A DNA stretch of 64,000 nt from Candidatus Hydrogenedentota bacterium (GCA_016215105.1 JACRLJ010000009.1:47837-111836), one strand, 5' to 3'. Counted from the stretch's first letter, positions 16,726 through 26,409 are shown. Numbers and translations are program-made. The notes: a model not told the origin generated them from the letters alone.

Positions 16726-17687
16726 TGCGAGCCTCCTTCTTTACCGGACTGGCTCGCGGCCGGCTCCGTCAAGGTCAAGAATGTTTCCTCCAGCGTGAGT
16801 GGCTTGTTGCTCAGCTCGCGCAATTCCCAATTCTTGGTTCGGGCGAGGCTGCCAACTTCCTTCCAGATGGGCGCGCCGATGGCGCCGTGAATTACAAAGG
16901 ATACGTAGCCATTGGTCTCGTTCAGGAACTCGACTTTTTTCGCGCCGTCTAACCCGGACAGCAGCCGCTCGACTTCGGCGCGCGCTCCAGCTACGGACAC
17001 CTGTGTCCGGTCGAACTTCTTGGCGCGGGTGCGAAGCTCTTCGATGGTCCCGTCGCCGACGATGCGGCCACGGTTGATGATCACGATGCGGTCCGCGGTG
17101 GCCTCGACCTCTTGCAGAATATGTGTCGAGAGGATGACGGTCTTGCCGTGGGCCAGATTGCGGATGAGTTGTCGGATCTCGACGATTTGGTGCGGGTCAA
17201 GGCCCGAAGTGGGTTCGTCGAGGATGATGATGTCCGGATCGTGGATGAGCGCCTGGGCCAGGCCGGTGCGCTGCTTGTAGCCTTTGGAGAGTTCGCGGAC
17301 GATCTTGCGGTACATGGGCCTCAGTCCGCACTCTTCGATGACAAGTTCGCTGCGTTCGCGAAGGCGCGCCCCGCTTAGCCCGCGGGCCTTGCCCACGAAA
17401 TTGAGGTAAGCGCGGACTTCCATGTCCATATAGAGCGGAAGGATTTCCGGCAGGTAGCCGATAATCTTACGGACGCCGAGGGGATTCTCGAGCACGTCCA
17501 CCCCGCCGACCTGCGCTGTCCCCTTCGTGGGATACAGGTAGGTGGTCAGGATTTTCATCGTGGTTGATTTGCCGGCTCCGTTGGGTCCAAGAAGGCCGAC
17601 AATTTCGCCCTTCTTGACCTCGAACGACACATCCCGCAATGCGACCACGGGGCCATAATGCATCGTTAGCTTGTTTGCCTTAATCAT
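16722..17687 (-). CDS. ABC transporter ATP-binding protein (GldA-like)
   Basis: This encodes 321 residues. Walker A is GPNGAGKST (34-42), the ABC signature LSKGYKQR (133-140) and Walker B IIILDEPT (153-160), with the switch His in VILSTHIL. The C-terminal 90 residues form the regulatory extension common in NatA/GldA-type exporters and end SQSGKEGGSQ. The ATG follows GGAGATG and the stop overlaps the fused permease start (ATGA at 16722-16725), indicating translational coupling. It powers the ABC-2 permease encoded next. Confidence 0.95.
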   Translation of the reverse strand: MIKANKLTMHYGPVVALRDVSFEVKKGEIVGLLGPNGAGKSTTMKILTTYLYPTKGTAQVGGVDVLENPLGVRKIIGYLPEILPLYMDMEVRAYLNFVGKARGLSGARLRERSELVIEECGLRPMYRKIVRELSKGYKQRTGLAQALIHDPDIIILDEPTSGLDPHQIVEIRQLIRNLAHGKTVILSTHILQEVEATADRIVIINRGRIVGDGTIEELRTRAKKFDRTQVSVAGARAEVERLLSGLDGAKKVEFLNETNGYVSFVIHGAIGAPIWKEVGSLARTKNWELRELSNKPLTLEETFLTLTEPAASQSGKEGGSQ

Positions 17688-17719
17688 GGTTCATCTCCTA
17701 CACAGCCCTCCATTTAGCT

Positions 17720-17797
17720 TCATTGCCGGCGCCGCCTGCGCGATTTGCGTAGATGTTGATGGCAACGAAGTCATACCCAAGAATCTAAGGTTACGGC
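17720..17797 (-). repeat. Dispersed coding-like relic, copy A (YDF...NIYAN)
   Basis: This 78-bp stretch aligns without gaps to 38498-38575 at about 55 of 78 positions. On the minus strand both read YDF, three variable residues, NIYAN, four variable residues, then AG and EAK. Four of the differences inside the conserved residues are synonymous, as expected of once-coding DNA. In this copy the frame starts just after an in-frame TAG and ends with a stop at 17699-17701, directly before the ribosome-binding site of the ABC ATPase gene. Its function and the parent gene are unknown. Confidence 0.5.
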
Positions 17798-18230
17798 TAT
17801 TCCGCTCCAGTGATCTCACTACGAAACTAGCGACTCGACGGCATCCAAACGAGACCCGTAGTCGAGAAGCGCTTCGGTCGGCCGCTCCCCTTTGTGCAGC
17901 GCTCCCTGCTGCGGTCTTCCGCCAACCGGTCTCGATCTCTCGAAGAATTTGCAGCCGGGAACAGTTGGCCATCGGCAGCAGAGCAAGACGCATGCCGCCG
18001 CCGGGAAGACACGGACAACCGGGGATGCTAGCATTGAAAGGCAAAGGAAATCAATGTGTTATGGGGATGCCGGAAGTCATGAGACGGTCTCTTCGGCCGG
18101 GTAGCGCCGAGACCGATTTGAGGTGTGACTGCCTCAGATGCGCCAAGCGTTCGCGGCCTGCCTTCGTGGCGATACCTTGCCAGTGAGGCGCGAACCCGGG
18201 GGGTCAACCCCCGCAAAAGGGGTCAAACTG

Positions 18231-18239
18231 TGCTATAAT
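18231..18239 (+). promoter_or_regulatory. Extended -10 promoter candidate
   Basis: TGCTATAAT matches the extended -10 consensus exactly, 150 bp upstream of the glycosylphosphotransferase start. No good -35 is visible at 17 bp upstream. The rest of 17798-18390 holds no supported gene. It also contains a G-run/C-run hairpin at about 18198-18212 just before this promoter and a TTGACA at about 18288 without a clear partner. Confidence 0.45.
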
Positions 18240-18390
18240 GTGGCGGCTATTGGCAGAGGGAGGTATGCGCGGCCAATGGTAATTGCTTGACAATCGAGGT
18301 GTTTTGCGCAGAAACTAAGAATGCGAGTATCGCCGCCGCTAGGGTGGCGCTCGGGGTAATACTAGTACGAACGGATAAGAAGCGGGTTAG

Positions 18391-19812
18391 ATGCCATTTC
18401 TAAAAAGAAACGCCGCGGCGCTGACGCTGGCGCTGGCCATTTTTGACAGTCTGTGTATTTTGCTGGCGTATTGCGCGGCGGTGTATGCCCTTGTCGGGGC
18501 GGACCCCGCTGTTTTCATCGTGTCGTTTCGCGAGCACCTTTCCTACTTTGTCATGTACGTGCTGGTTTGGTGCGTGTTCGCCGTCGATCAGCGCCTCTTC
18601 ATGTCTCACCGCGAAGACACGCTGCGTTCGCAACTGATCGCGGTGCTCAAGACCGCGGTGATCGCGCTGGTGTTCAGCGTGTTGCTGGTGTTGTGGTTCA
18701 CGCAGCACATGGAACGCGTCTTTATCGCTTACTATGGCGCCGCGACATTGGTCTCGCTCGTGTGCTTCCGGCTCATGATGCGGCTGGCGTTGTGGAGCCT
18801 TCGTACCAAGGGGTTCAACTACCGGCAAATCTTGGTGGTGGGCTGTAACGAGCGGTCGCGTCACCTTCTCGACATCATACTGCACCGGGCGCGGTACGGG
18901 TTCCATGTGGCCGGCATATTGGACGATGATCCGGAGCGCATGAAGTTGTTCGAGGGGATGCAGGTGACCTACGCAGGGAATTTCCAGAAGCTCGAAGAGT
19001 TGTTAGTGAGCAAAGTGATTGATGAAGTGTACATCACCCTTCCGGTTCGCTCCCATTACGAGACGATCCAGAGCATGGCGTATCTGTGCGAAGGTATTGG
19101 CGTTCCCGTGCGCATGATCGCGGACTTGTTTCCGTTGCGCATTGCGACGAGCACGGTGCGCCACTTCGAGGACGTGCCGGTGCTTTCGCTATCCGCGGTG
19201 CCGGAAGCGCAGGCGCAGCTTACGGTCAAGCGCTTCATCGATTTGGCGGTTTCCTCGACTCTCTTGGTGGCGGGGAGCCCCGTGTTTCTGATGATCGCGT
19301 TGCTCATCAAATTGGAGTCGCCCGGTCCGGTCTTTTTTCTTCAAGAGCGCGTCGGCCTCAACCAGCGCCGGTTCAAGATGATCAAGTTCCGATCGATGGT
19401 GGTAAACGCGGAAGCCCGGCAGAAAGAACTCGAAGCGATGAACGAGGCGGACGGTCCGGTCTTCAAGATTCGCAACGATCCGCGCATCACGCGCATCGGC
19501 GGGTTCATTCGAAAGTATAGCATTGATGAGTTTCCGCAACTCATTAACGTGTGGCGGGGCCAGATGAGCCTGGTGGGCCCGCGGCCACCGATTCCCGCGG
19601 AAGTGGAAAAATACTCATGGGATCAGCGGCGGCGCCTGAGCGTCAAGCCGGGCATGACCGGTCTGTGGCAGATCAGCGGACGCAGCGACGTTTCGTTCAA
19701 GGAATGGGTCGAGCTCGACCTACAATACATAGACTCGTGGTCCAATTTTGAAGACTTCCGCATCCTGATGCGGACCTTTCAGGCGGTCATTAAGGGGCGG
19801 GGCGCCGCGTAG
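18391..19812 (+). CDS. Polyprenyl-phosphate sugar-1-phosphate transferase (exopolysaccharide initiation)
   Basis: This encodes 473 residues of the WbaP/WcaJ family, which starts exopolysaccharide synthesis by moving a sugar-1-phosphate onto undecaprenyl phosphate. Four membrane spans lie in the first 130 residues. A Rossmann-like middle domain follows (about 145-250, ILVVGCNERSRHLL and GILDDDP). The catalytic bacterial sugar transferase domain (about 275-470) has KRFIDL, SPGPVFFLQERVG, FRSM, DEFPQLINV, LVGPRPP and KPGMTGLWQISGRS. The length fits the family. No cognate glycosyltransferase cluster adjoins it; the next genes are convergent. Its 3' end overlaps the convergent gene by 23 bp. Confidence 0.95.
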   Translation: MPFLKRNAAALTLALAIFDSLCILLAYCAAVYALVGADPAVFIVSFREHLSYFVMYVLVWCVFAVDQRLFMSHREDTLRSQLIAVLKTAVIALVFSVLLVLWFTQHMERVFIAYYGAATLVSLVCFRLMMRLALWSLRTKGFNYRQILVVGCNERSRHLLDIILHRARYGFHVAGILDDDPERMKLFEGMQVTYAGNFQKLEELLVSKVIDEVYITLPVRSHYETIQSMAYLCEGIGVPVRMIADLFPLRIATSTVRHFEDVPVLSLSAVPEAQAQLTVKRFIDLAVSSTLLVAGSPVFLMIALLIKLESPGPVFFLQERVGLNQRRFKMIKFRSMVVNAEARQKELEAMNEADGPVFKIRNDPRITRIGGFIRKYSIDEFPQLINVWRGQMSLVGPRPPIPAEVEKYSWDQRRRLSVKPGMTGLWQISGRSDVSFKEWVELDLQYIDSWSNFEDFRILMRTFQAVIKGRGAA

Positions 19813-20893
19813 AGTTTCCTTCAACTTCCGGCACTGGAGCGTCTGCGAGCAGGACAATATCCGCGATATCGAGGACCCCGGTGGACGGAAGGTACTCGAG
19901 TTCGAGTGAGCGAATTTTCTGGGGCCGGACAAATCGCAAGCGGCCTACATACGAATGGCCGGCCGTTGGGGGGCGGGGGTTTTCTCCCGGCGAGAATCGC
20001 TCGACGCTGATGGCGGCGTCCGCTGAAGACGTGGCAGGTTCTGCTTCACTGAGAAGCGTTCCCTTTCCGTACAGGAGAGAGACGGAATCGCGCTGACCGG
20101 CCTCGGTGGTGAAACTCAAGCGCAGCACGTCCGAGCCCACGTCAAACTTGGTGGAGTAGCCTGCCGCCGACACAACGCCGATTCCGGCGAACTCACGCGG
20201 CTGGGCTTCAATTGGGATTTCGACTCTGGCGCCGATGCCGAGCCGCAATGCAACGTTCAGCCGGACGGCGTCCTCGCCGAACGTGGCGTGAATCTGTTCG
20301 CCGGTCAGCGTCGATTGGGTCCTGAGCGGCCGAATTGTAATTGCCTCCTTTAGAATATCGATATCGGGGGCGCCCGGCGTTGCCGGCTTCAGGACAAGCG
20401 CCATAGTGGCGTTTCCCGCATACCGGCTGCCTTTGCCCGCGTAGTCGAGCGTGGTCCGGTATGCGCCGCCCGTCTTCCACCCGGACGTGTCAACGGAGTA
20501 CGCCTGCTCGAGCACGGGTCCGGAGCCGGCGATGCGCAGGACGACATCCGCGCGCGCGGGGTTCGGAGGAGTAACCGTCCAATAGACGATTAGTTTGAAT
20601 GGCGTGCTTTCCTGTACTTCACCGATGTTCGATTGTCTGGCGCCATCGCCGGTTTCGATGTCGTATCCGACGGCGGTGAGCGGCGGGGGGACAATCGCAG
20701 GATTCACCGACAGGTTTCGTGTGGCCAAGGAAAACGACGGAGTCACGGTTACCAACTGGCCGGTTTGGGAGTCCTGGACCGTGATTGGGTTTGGCCTCGG
20801 CTCTTGACCCGAGGCGCGCAACGCGCCAATCGCCGCGGCAAGCAGGAGGACCGGCGATACAGCCAGGACGCCCGCCCCTGCGCGGGTTATCAC
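19790..20893 (-). CDS. Exported protein of unknown function, paralogue 1 of a tandem pair
   Basis: This encodes 367 residues with a hydrophobic N-terminal signal (VLAVSPVLLLAAAIGAL). No known domain is recognised. It shares a layout with the adjacent gene: a beta-rich segment with an LIVYWTVTPP-like strand followed by VVLRI, a membrane-protein-like RYAGNATMALVL region, and a distinctive GIGVVSAAGY motif followed by a beta segment ending in LLYGKG. The last third is PQKIRSLELEYLP-type beta structure. The start overlaps the stop of the upstream paralogue by 4 bp (ATGA), so both are made together. The mature region is mostly beta, consistent with an extracytoplasmic carbohydrate- or lipid-linked role, but this is a guess. 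Confidence 0.8.
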   Translation of the reverse strand: MITRAGAGVLAVSPVLLLAAAIGALRASGQEPRPNPITVQDSQTGQLVTVTPSFSLATRNLSVNPAIVPPPLTAVGYDIETGDGARQSNIGEVQESTPFKLIVYWTVTPPNPARADVVLRIAGSGPVLEQAYSVDTSGWKTGGAYRTTLDYAGKGSRYAGNATMALVLKPATPGAPDIDILKEAITIRPLRTQSTLTGEQIHATFGEDAVRLNVALRLGIGARVEIPIEAQPREFAGIGVVSAAGYSTKFDVGSDVLRLSFTTEAGQRDSVSLLYGKGTLLSEAEPATSSADAAISVERFSPGENPRPPTAGHSYVGRLRFVRPQKIRSLELEYLPSTGVLDIADIVLLADAPVPEVEGNSTRRPAP

Positions 20894-22023
20894 TTCACGA
20901 CCTCGCCGTACAGTAGTACTACGTCGTACACTTCGTAGATACGGTCAGTCATCCCGCGGAACTGCAGCGAAACGACACGTCCCAGGCCTTTCGGAACTGG
21001 AATCGTAGCGCCGTACTTATGCCGCCGGAACGCGCGGCCCTCGGTGTTGAAGTCAACCGCCTCACCGGACTCGACGATCGGAGCTTTCTTGTGATTCGCT
21101 TTCTCGGGCGACGCGAAATCGTAATCCGCCCGGGCGGTGTCCACGCCGCACACGACGGCTGCCTGGGCAGTTTGGCCGTTTTCATCTGTGAAAACGATAT
21201 TGCACACCGGCGTGCCTTGAGAGATTCCTCCGTAGCCAAACGCGGACACAACCCCAAGCGCCGCGAGACGGTCCCGCAGGGCCGGCTCGAGCATCACGGT
21301 ATGGCTGGCGTCACTGCCCAGGATGAAGTCCATACCCAAGTCATGGAACCCTTCGCCGAACGCGGCACGCAGCGCTTCCGGGGCGACGGACGACTTCGTG
21401 ATTCGTGTCTCTAGCGAGAATGGAATGCTTTGCAGGGGAAAGTATTGGGGATTTGGGCCTGGGCGCGGGCTGACAGCGATAATGAGCGCCCCCTTTCCGC
21501 TGAAGGCCTGTGGAATCTTGTCCAGATCGATAGTGTATTGCTGTCGATACACGGACCCGGCGCTCCACTCCGGCGCGTCCGTGGGGCCTGCCACCAGCTT
21601 TTGGGAACGGCTGATGAGTGGGTTTGCGGACGTCAGGCGGATTTCGATATCCACCGTGCGGCGGACTGTGGCGCGCGGCGTCCAATACGCCGTAACGGTG
21701 AGGGGGCGCCTGCCGGTTAGGACCGGCAAGCCAGCGGCGTCCGCGAGACCGTCCTGCGCCAAATCCACACCCAGCAACGCCAACGGCAGCGGGTATTCGT
21801 CGCGCAGGGACAGGATTCCCGCGGGCGGGGCGGGGTACTTCGGAGTCAGCGCGGCCAAACGGCCCGTGATTTCGTTCGCGTCTACCGCGGCGGCTGGCGT
21901 GGCATTGCCGCGCTCATCCCCGAAGGCGGGGTACAGCGATGCGTCACAGAGATGAACGAGAAGTAGCAGTGTGATTGCCGCGCTTGCGCGGTACAGCGGC
22001 CTGATCTGCAAACGAATGAACAC
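20890..22023 (-). CDS. Exported protein of unknown function, paralogue 2 of a tandem pair
   Basis: This encodes 377 residues with an N-terminal hydrophobic signal (ASAAITLLLLVHLCDA). It parallels its neighbour: LTVTAYWTPRATV with VDIEIRL against LIVYWTVTPP with VVLRI, and ALGVVSAFGYGG with NIVFTDENGQ against GIGVVSAAGY with LSFTTEAGQ. Both end with a strand followed by DIVLL or DVVLL. The pair is therefore a tandem duplication that has diverged strongly. It is first in a two-gene unit, and 172 bp upstream lies the end of phoU in the same direction. No catalytic motif is visible. Confidence 0.8.
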   Translation of the reverse strand: MFIRLQIRPLYRASAAITLLLLVHLCDASLYPAFGDERGNATPAAAVDANEITGRLAALTPKYPAPPAGILSLRDEYPLPLALLGVDLAQDGLADAAGLPVLTGRRPLTVTAYWTPRATVRRTVDIEIRLTSANPLISRSQKLVAGPTDAPEWSAGSVYRQQYTIDLDKIPQAFSGKGALIIAVSPRPGPNPQYFPLQSIPFSLETRITKSSVAPEALRAAFGEGFHDLGMDFILGSDASHTVMLEPALRDRLAALGVVSAFGYGGISQGTPVCNIVFTDENGQTAQAAVVCGVDTARADYDFASPEKANHKKAPIVESGEAVDFNTEGRAFRRHKYGATIPVPKGLGRVVSLQFRGMTDRIYEVYDVVLLYGEVVK

Positions 22024-22196
22024 CTCGCTATACCTGGTTTCAGCCCCGGCGGTTGCCGGCTCCGTACACTCGGCGGGCCGCGAACAATCTGGAATCGGCG
22101 CGCCGCCAAGCCAATCGGAAGTCTATCGGACGCCGATTTGCAATGCAAGACCAGGACGCTGACGCCTGGCCGAAAGACGCGGCGCTCGAGCTTCGA

Positions 22197-22883
22197 TTAC
22201 TCGGAGCCCGGTTCCGGACGCCGGTATTCTCCGATGTGGTGGCGCAGGATCCTTCCCTCGACCAGGTAGATCACATCTTCGGCGATATTCGAGGCGTGGT
22301 CGGCAATCCGCTCGATGTGACGCGACACCCCCATCAGGTGAATGAAGCTATTGACGCGGCCCGAGTCGCGCCGTATACATTCTTCGATCTGGCCATACAT
22401 TTCGCGATTGATCGCGTCTACTTCGTTATCCGCGGTGATGACGTCGTAGGCCAAGCCGGCATCGAGACTGATTAGCGCGTCGAGACTCTTGTGCAGCATC
22501 TGTTGGGCTTTTTGGGCCATCGCGGCAAAGTCGAACGGCGCATCCACCTGGTCCTCGGTAACCAGCAGGAGGACGCGTTCGGCGATACTGACGGTCGCGT
22601 CGCCGATGCGCTCGAGTTCGGCGTTGATTTTCAGAATTGCGATGATAAAACGCAGATCGTACGCAACGGGTTGGTGAAGGGCAAGGATCTTCTGACACTC
22701 TTCCTCGATCTCGACTTCCTGCAAGTCGATATCGTTGTCCCCGGAGATGACGGCGCGGGCCAGGGCCTCGTCGCGCTCCTTTAGCGACTTGACGGCGCGA
22801 TACACCGAATCTTCGACAATGGCGCTGAGGGCGAGGAGGTTCTTCTTGAGGCGTTCGATTTCTTTTTGCAGGTGAATGGACAT
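22197..22883 (-). CDS. phoU: Phosphate transport system accessory protein PhoU
   Basis: This encodes 228 residues from the ATG at 22883 (MSIHLQKEIERLKKN). An earlier in-frame start 38 codons upstream overlaps pstB and adds a residue string unlike PhoU, so I reject it. The protein has two repeated three-helix bundles with the family motifs RRDS, LELERIGD (here NAELERIGD) and HIERIADHASNIAED. PhoU links the Pst transporter to the PhoR kinase and damps Pho activation when phosphate is plentiful. It is last in the pstS-pstC-pstA-pstB-phoU operon, 19 bp after pstB. Confidence 0.95.
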   Translation of the reverse strand: MSIHLQKEIERLKKNLLALSAIVEDSVYRAVKSLKERDEALARAVISGDNDIDLQEVEIEEECQKILALHQPVAYDLRFIIAILKINAELERIGDATVSIAERVLLLVTEDQVDAPFDFAAMAQKAQQMLHKSLDALISLDAGLAYDVITADNEVDAINREMYGQIEECIRRDSGRVNSFIHLMGVSRHIERIADHASNIAEDVIYLVEGRILRHHIGEYRRPEPGSE

Positions 22884-22902
22884 AATGATCCTGTCTTGCG
22901 CA

Positions 22903-23691
22903 CTAGCCGAATCGGCCGGTGATGTAGTCTTCGGTCTGCTTCTGCGCGGGGTTGGTGAATATATGCTCGGTGCTGCCAAATTCGACGATCTTGCCATCGC
23001 AAAAGAACGCGGTGAAATCCGATACGCGCGCGGCCTGCTGCATATTGTGGGTCACGATCACGATGGTGTAATTGCCGCGCAACTCGCCGATCAAGTCCTC
23101 GATGCGCGCGGTGGAGCGCGGATCGAGCGCGGAGGCTGGCTCGTCCATTAAGAGTATTTCCGGATCCACGGCGAGCGCCCGCGCGATACACATTCGCTGC
23201 TGTTGCCCGCCCGACAGCCCGAGGGCGCTGTGGTTCAGTCGATCCTTCACCTCGTCCCACAGACCGGCGCGAGTCAAACTTCGTTCGACGATTTCGGTCA
23301 ATTGCGCACGGTCTTTTATGCCGAAGATTCGGGCGCCGTAGGCCACGTTGTCGAAAACCGATTTGGGAAACGGGTTGGATTTCTGGAATACCATTCCCAC
23401 GCGCCGGCGCAGCTCGACGACATCCACGCTGTTGTCGTAGATCTCCCGTCCGTCGAGGGTGATCGTGCCTTCGATACGCGCGCCATCAATGATGTCGTTC
23501 ATGCGATTGAGGGTACGCAGAAATGTAGACTTGCCGCAACCGGAGGGTCCGATAAGGGCCGTCACGCGCTGCGACATGATGTCGAGCGAGACATCGAACA
23601 GCGCTTGGGTGGCGCCGTAATAGAAATTGACGTCTTTGGCGACGACTTTCATGGGAAACGCCATTTCGTCCGTGGTTGGCTGGGTTACCAT
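22903..23691 (-). CDS. pstB: Phosphate ABC transporter ATP-binding protein
   Basis: This encodes 262 residues. Walker A is GPSGCGKST (48-56), the signature is LSGGQQQR and Walker B is [20 protein letters not shown] and [10 protein letters not shown] are PstB hallmarks. It hydrolyses ATP to import inorganic phosphate through PstA and PstC. The 5' end overlaps pstA by 7 bp, showing tight coupling. Confidence 0.97.
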   Translation of the reverse strand: MVTQPTTDEMAFPMKVVAKDVNFYYGATQALFDVSLDIMSQRVTALIGPSGCGKSTFLRTLNRMNDIIDGARIEGTITLDGREIYDNSVDVVELRRRVGMVFQKSNPFPKSVFDNVAYGARIFGIKDRAQLTEIVERSLTRAGLWDEVKDRLNHSALGLSGGQQQRMCIARALAVDPEILLMDEPASALDPRSTARIEDLIGELRGNYTIVIVTHNMQQAARVSDFTAFFCDGKIVEFGSTEHIFTNPAQKQTEDYITGRFG

Positions 23692-24539
23692 TTGTATTTC
23701 TTCCTAAAGTGAACGCGAAGGACGATTGCTCCGAGATTCACGCCGAGGACCAGGAGAAGCAGTACGAGCGCCGTGCCGTATTGCATTGGCCGGACTTTCT
23801 CCGCCGAGGGAAACTGCGTAGCAAGCATATACAGGTGATACGGGAGCGCCATGCACTGATCGAATACGGAGTTGGGCAGCTTCGGTAGATAGAAGGCGGC
23901 GGCGGTGAGCAGGATTGGGGCGGTTTCGCCGGCGGCGCGGCCAATGCCCAAGATTCCGCCGGTGACCATACCCGGGATGGCGTAGGGCAAGACGTTGGTG
24001 CGGATGGTCTGCCATTTCCCGGCGCCGAGCGCGAGGCTGCTTTCGCGCAGAGACTGTGGGACTGCGCGGAGGGCCTCTTCGCTGGCGACGATAATGGTTG
24101 GAAGGATCATACAGGCAAGTGTCAGGCTGCCGGCGAGTATGCTCGAGCCAAAGTGAAAGAACAGCACGAAGAGTCCCAGTCCGAACAAACCGAATACAAT
24201 TGACGGCACTCCCGCGAGCGTGGTGATGGCCAGGCGGATGAGCCGCGTGAACGGGCCCTGCTTGGCGTATTCGGAAAGATAGAGGGCGCTGGCCATGCCC
24301 AGCGGAAGCGCGAGCGCAATGGTGCCGATAACCAGGTAGAACGTGCCCACGATGGCGGGAAAGATTCCGCCTTCAGCTCCACCGCGGCGCGGCGCTTGCG
24401 AGACGAACGCCCAGCTCAACGCGGGCGCGCCTTTCCAGACAATTTCGACGATGATCGAGGCCACAATCAAGACCACGGCGTACGCAATGAGCCGCAGGGT
24501 CCAATAGACGGCTATGTCTCCGCGCCGTTTGGGCATCAT
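23685..24539 (-). CDS. pstA: Phosphate ABC transporter permease PstA
   Basis: This encodes 284 residues with six predicted membrane spans. The EAA-like cytoplasmic loop reads [28 protein letters not shown], split by conserved Gly. [16 protein letters not shown] is typical of PstA. It forms the inner-membrane channel with PstC. The start overlaps the pstC stop by 4 bp (ATGA) and the end overlaps pstB. Confidence 0.96.
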   Translation of the reverse strand: MMPKRRGDIAVYWTLRLIAYAVVLIVASIIVEIVWKGAPALSWAFVSQAPRRGGAEGGIFPAIVGTFYLVIGTIALALPLGMASALYLSEYAKQGPFTRLIRLAITTLAGVPSIVFGLFGLGLFVLFFHFGSSILAGSLTLACMILPTIIVASEEALRAVPQSLRESSLALGAGKWQTIRTNVLPYAIPGMVTGGILGIGRAAGETAPILLTAAAFYLPKLPNSVFDQCMALPYHLYMLATQFPSAEKVRPMQYGTALVLLLLVLGVNLGAIVLRVHFRKKYKW

Positions 24540-25414
24540 CCGTTCCTCGTATGCCGCGCAAGCACGCGTTGTGCGGCGAGGTTGAGCGCGAATGTCGCGG
24601 ATAGCAGAATGAGTCCCACGCAGAAGAGGGCCTGATAATGCTCGCTGCCGTAGGTGACTTCGCCCATTTCCGCGGCGATGGTGGCGGTCATGGTGCGCGC
24701 CGGGTCAAAAGGTGAGAGGCTCATAATGGCCGCGTTTCCGGTGACCATGAGTACGGCCATCGTTTCGCCGATGACGCGCCCCATCCCGAGTGTTACGGCG
24801 GCGAAGATGCCCGAGAGCGCGGCGGGCGTCGTGACGCGCATCACGGTTTGCACCTCGCTCGCGCCCAGGGCAATCGAGGCCTCGCGGTAGGATCGCGGCA
24901 CATTGCGAATGGCGTCTTCGGAAATGGAGATGATGGTGGGAATGGCCATGAGCGCGAGAACCAGCGCGCCGGTGAGGGCGGTCAAGCCGCTGGAGAGGCC
25001 AAACCCGGACTTCACCAGCGGGGCGACAATCGCCAGGCCGAAGAAGCCAAGCACCACGGACGGAATCGCCGCCAGGAGTTCGATGAAGGGCTTGAGAATC
25101 TCGCGCTCGAACGGGCCCGCAAACTCGGCGATGTAGATGGCGCTGCATACTCCGAAAGGCAAGGCTACCAAGGTCGCGAGAAGCGTAACCAGGGCGCTTC
25201 CCGTTACCAGGGGGCCGATCCCAAAAAGTTGTTTGGTGAACGAAACCGGGACCCACCGAGAACCGGCCAGGCTCGAGATCCCCGGATCGCGGACGAACGG
25301 CGCGGATTCGCGAAACAAGAACAGAAAGATCAGCGCGACCACGACGATACTCATAGAGCTCGCGCCCATGAGTAACGCCTTGACACTGCCTTCGATCAAA
25401 CGCCTTCGACGCAT
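24536..25414 (-). CDS. pstC: Phosphate ABC transporter permease PstC
   Basis: This encodes 292 residues with six membrane spans. The N-terminus is strongly basic (MRRRRLIEGSVK). The conserved cytoplasmic loop contains DAIRNVPRSYREASIALGAS, and IYIAEFAGP and ELLAAIPSVVLGF are PstC signatures. It pairs with PstA as the channel. It starts at 25414, immediately beside the pstS stop codon at 25415. Confidence 0.96.
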   Translation of the reverse strand: MRRRRLIEGSVKALLMGASSMSIVVVALIFLFLFRESAPFVRDPGISSLAGSRWVPVSFTKQLFGIGPLVTGSALVTLLATLVALPFGVCSAIYIAEFAGPFEREILKPFIELLAAIPSVVLGFFGLAIVAPLVKSGFGLSSGLTALTGALVLALMAIPTIISISEDAIRNVPRSYREASIALGASEVQTVMRVTTPAALSGIFAAVTLGMGRVIGETMAVLMVTGNAAIMSLSPFDPARTMTATIAAEMGEVTYGSEHYQALFCVGLILLSATFALNLAAQRVLARHTRNG

Positions 25415-26290
25415 CTATTTCACGGGCACGTAGCCGATTTCGCGCACAATCTTCTGGCCGCCAGCGCCCAGGCAGAACTGAATGAACGTGTCGATGGTCT
25501 TGTTCGCCGGATCGTTCACGTAGAAGTAGAGGGGGCGGGCGATCGAATAGGAGCCGTCAAGCACCGCCTTTTCGGACGGTACTACGCCCGGCGCAGCCGC
25601 ATCCGCTTTGATGGACAGGACCTTCACCTTGGCGCCGGCTTCAGCAGCGTATCCCAGTCCCACATAGCCGATGGCGAGGGCGTCGTCTCCTACGGACTGC
25701 ACGATGGCGGACGTGGTTGGCAACAACCGCGCTTTGGGAGAGTAGTCCTGTTTCTTCAGCACATGTTCCTGGAAGAAGACATAGGTTCCGGAACTGGATT
25801 CGCGGGATAGCACAATAATCTCGCCGTCCGGGCCGCCGAGGTCCTTCCATTGGGCGCTGGCGCCGGTATAAATCTTGCCAAGTTGTTCCAGGGTCAGTTC
25901 GTTGAGCGGGTTGGCCGGATTGACAATTACGGCCAGGCCGTCGCGCGCGACGTCCACCTGGCGCAGCTTGACTCCATTTTGGGTGGCCTGTGTTATTTCT
26001 TTCTCGCTCATTTCGCGCGAGGATGAGCAGATGTCGGTCGTCTTGTTCAGGAGCGCGGAAATACCGGTGCCCGATCCGCCGCCGGTCACCGAAATGTCCG
26101 CGCTGGGGTTTGTCTTCATATAGGACTCCACCCAGGCCGTCACCAACTGCACCATGGTATCCGATCCCTTAATCGTGATGTGTTGGGGCTGTCCCGGTGC
26201 GGCGTTCTTGGGTTGATTGGATGGGCCGCAGCCGCTGGTCAATGTGGCTAGAACTACAGCGGCGACTGCCAGCACTGTGATTGTTCGCAT
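25415..26290 (-). CDS. pstS: Phosphate-binding lipoprotein PstS
   Basis: This encodes 291 residues. The lipobox LTSGC places the acylated Cys at 21. Phosphate-binding elements are all present: IKGSDTM near 45, TGGGSGTG near 70, and SRESSSGTY near 165. It captures phosphate in the periplasm for PstCAB. It is the first gene of the pst operon. The Pho box at 26410-26437, about 120 bp upstream, indicates induction by PhoB under phosphate limitation. Confidence 0.97.
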   Translation of the reverse strand: MRTITVLAVAAVVLATLTSGCGPSNQPKNAAPGQPQHITIKGSDTMVQLVTAWVESYMKTNPSADISVTGGGSGTGISALLNKTTDICSSSREMSEKEITQATQNGVKLRQVDVARDGLAVIVNPANPLNELTLEQLGKIYTGASAQWKDLGGPDGEIIVLSRESSSGTYVFFQEHVLKKQDYSPKARLLPTTSAIVQSVGDDALAIGYVGLGYAAEAGAKVKVLSIKADAAAPGVVPSEKAVLDGSYSIARPLYFYVNDPANKTIDTFIQFCLGAGGQKIVREIGYVPVK

Positions 26291-26409
26291 TTTGTTTTCT
26301 CCTCGGCGCGTAGCGCCAGATAGCGGGCCATTTGGCCAGACTCAGTCAGAGTCTCTGCGTCCCCGCGAAGTCGTATTTGTTCCGCAGCACGATAAGGATA
26401 CCGGCCGAA

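Noticed and set aside
17688..18390. Small open frames in the intergenic region between the ABC genes and the glycosylphosphotransferase
   Set aside because: No frame has a ribosome-binding site, a recognisable motif or coding composition; only the relic and the promoter are supported.
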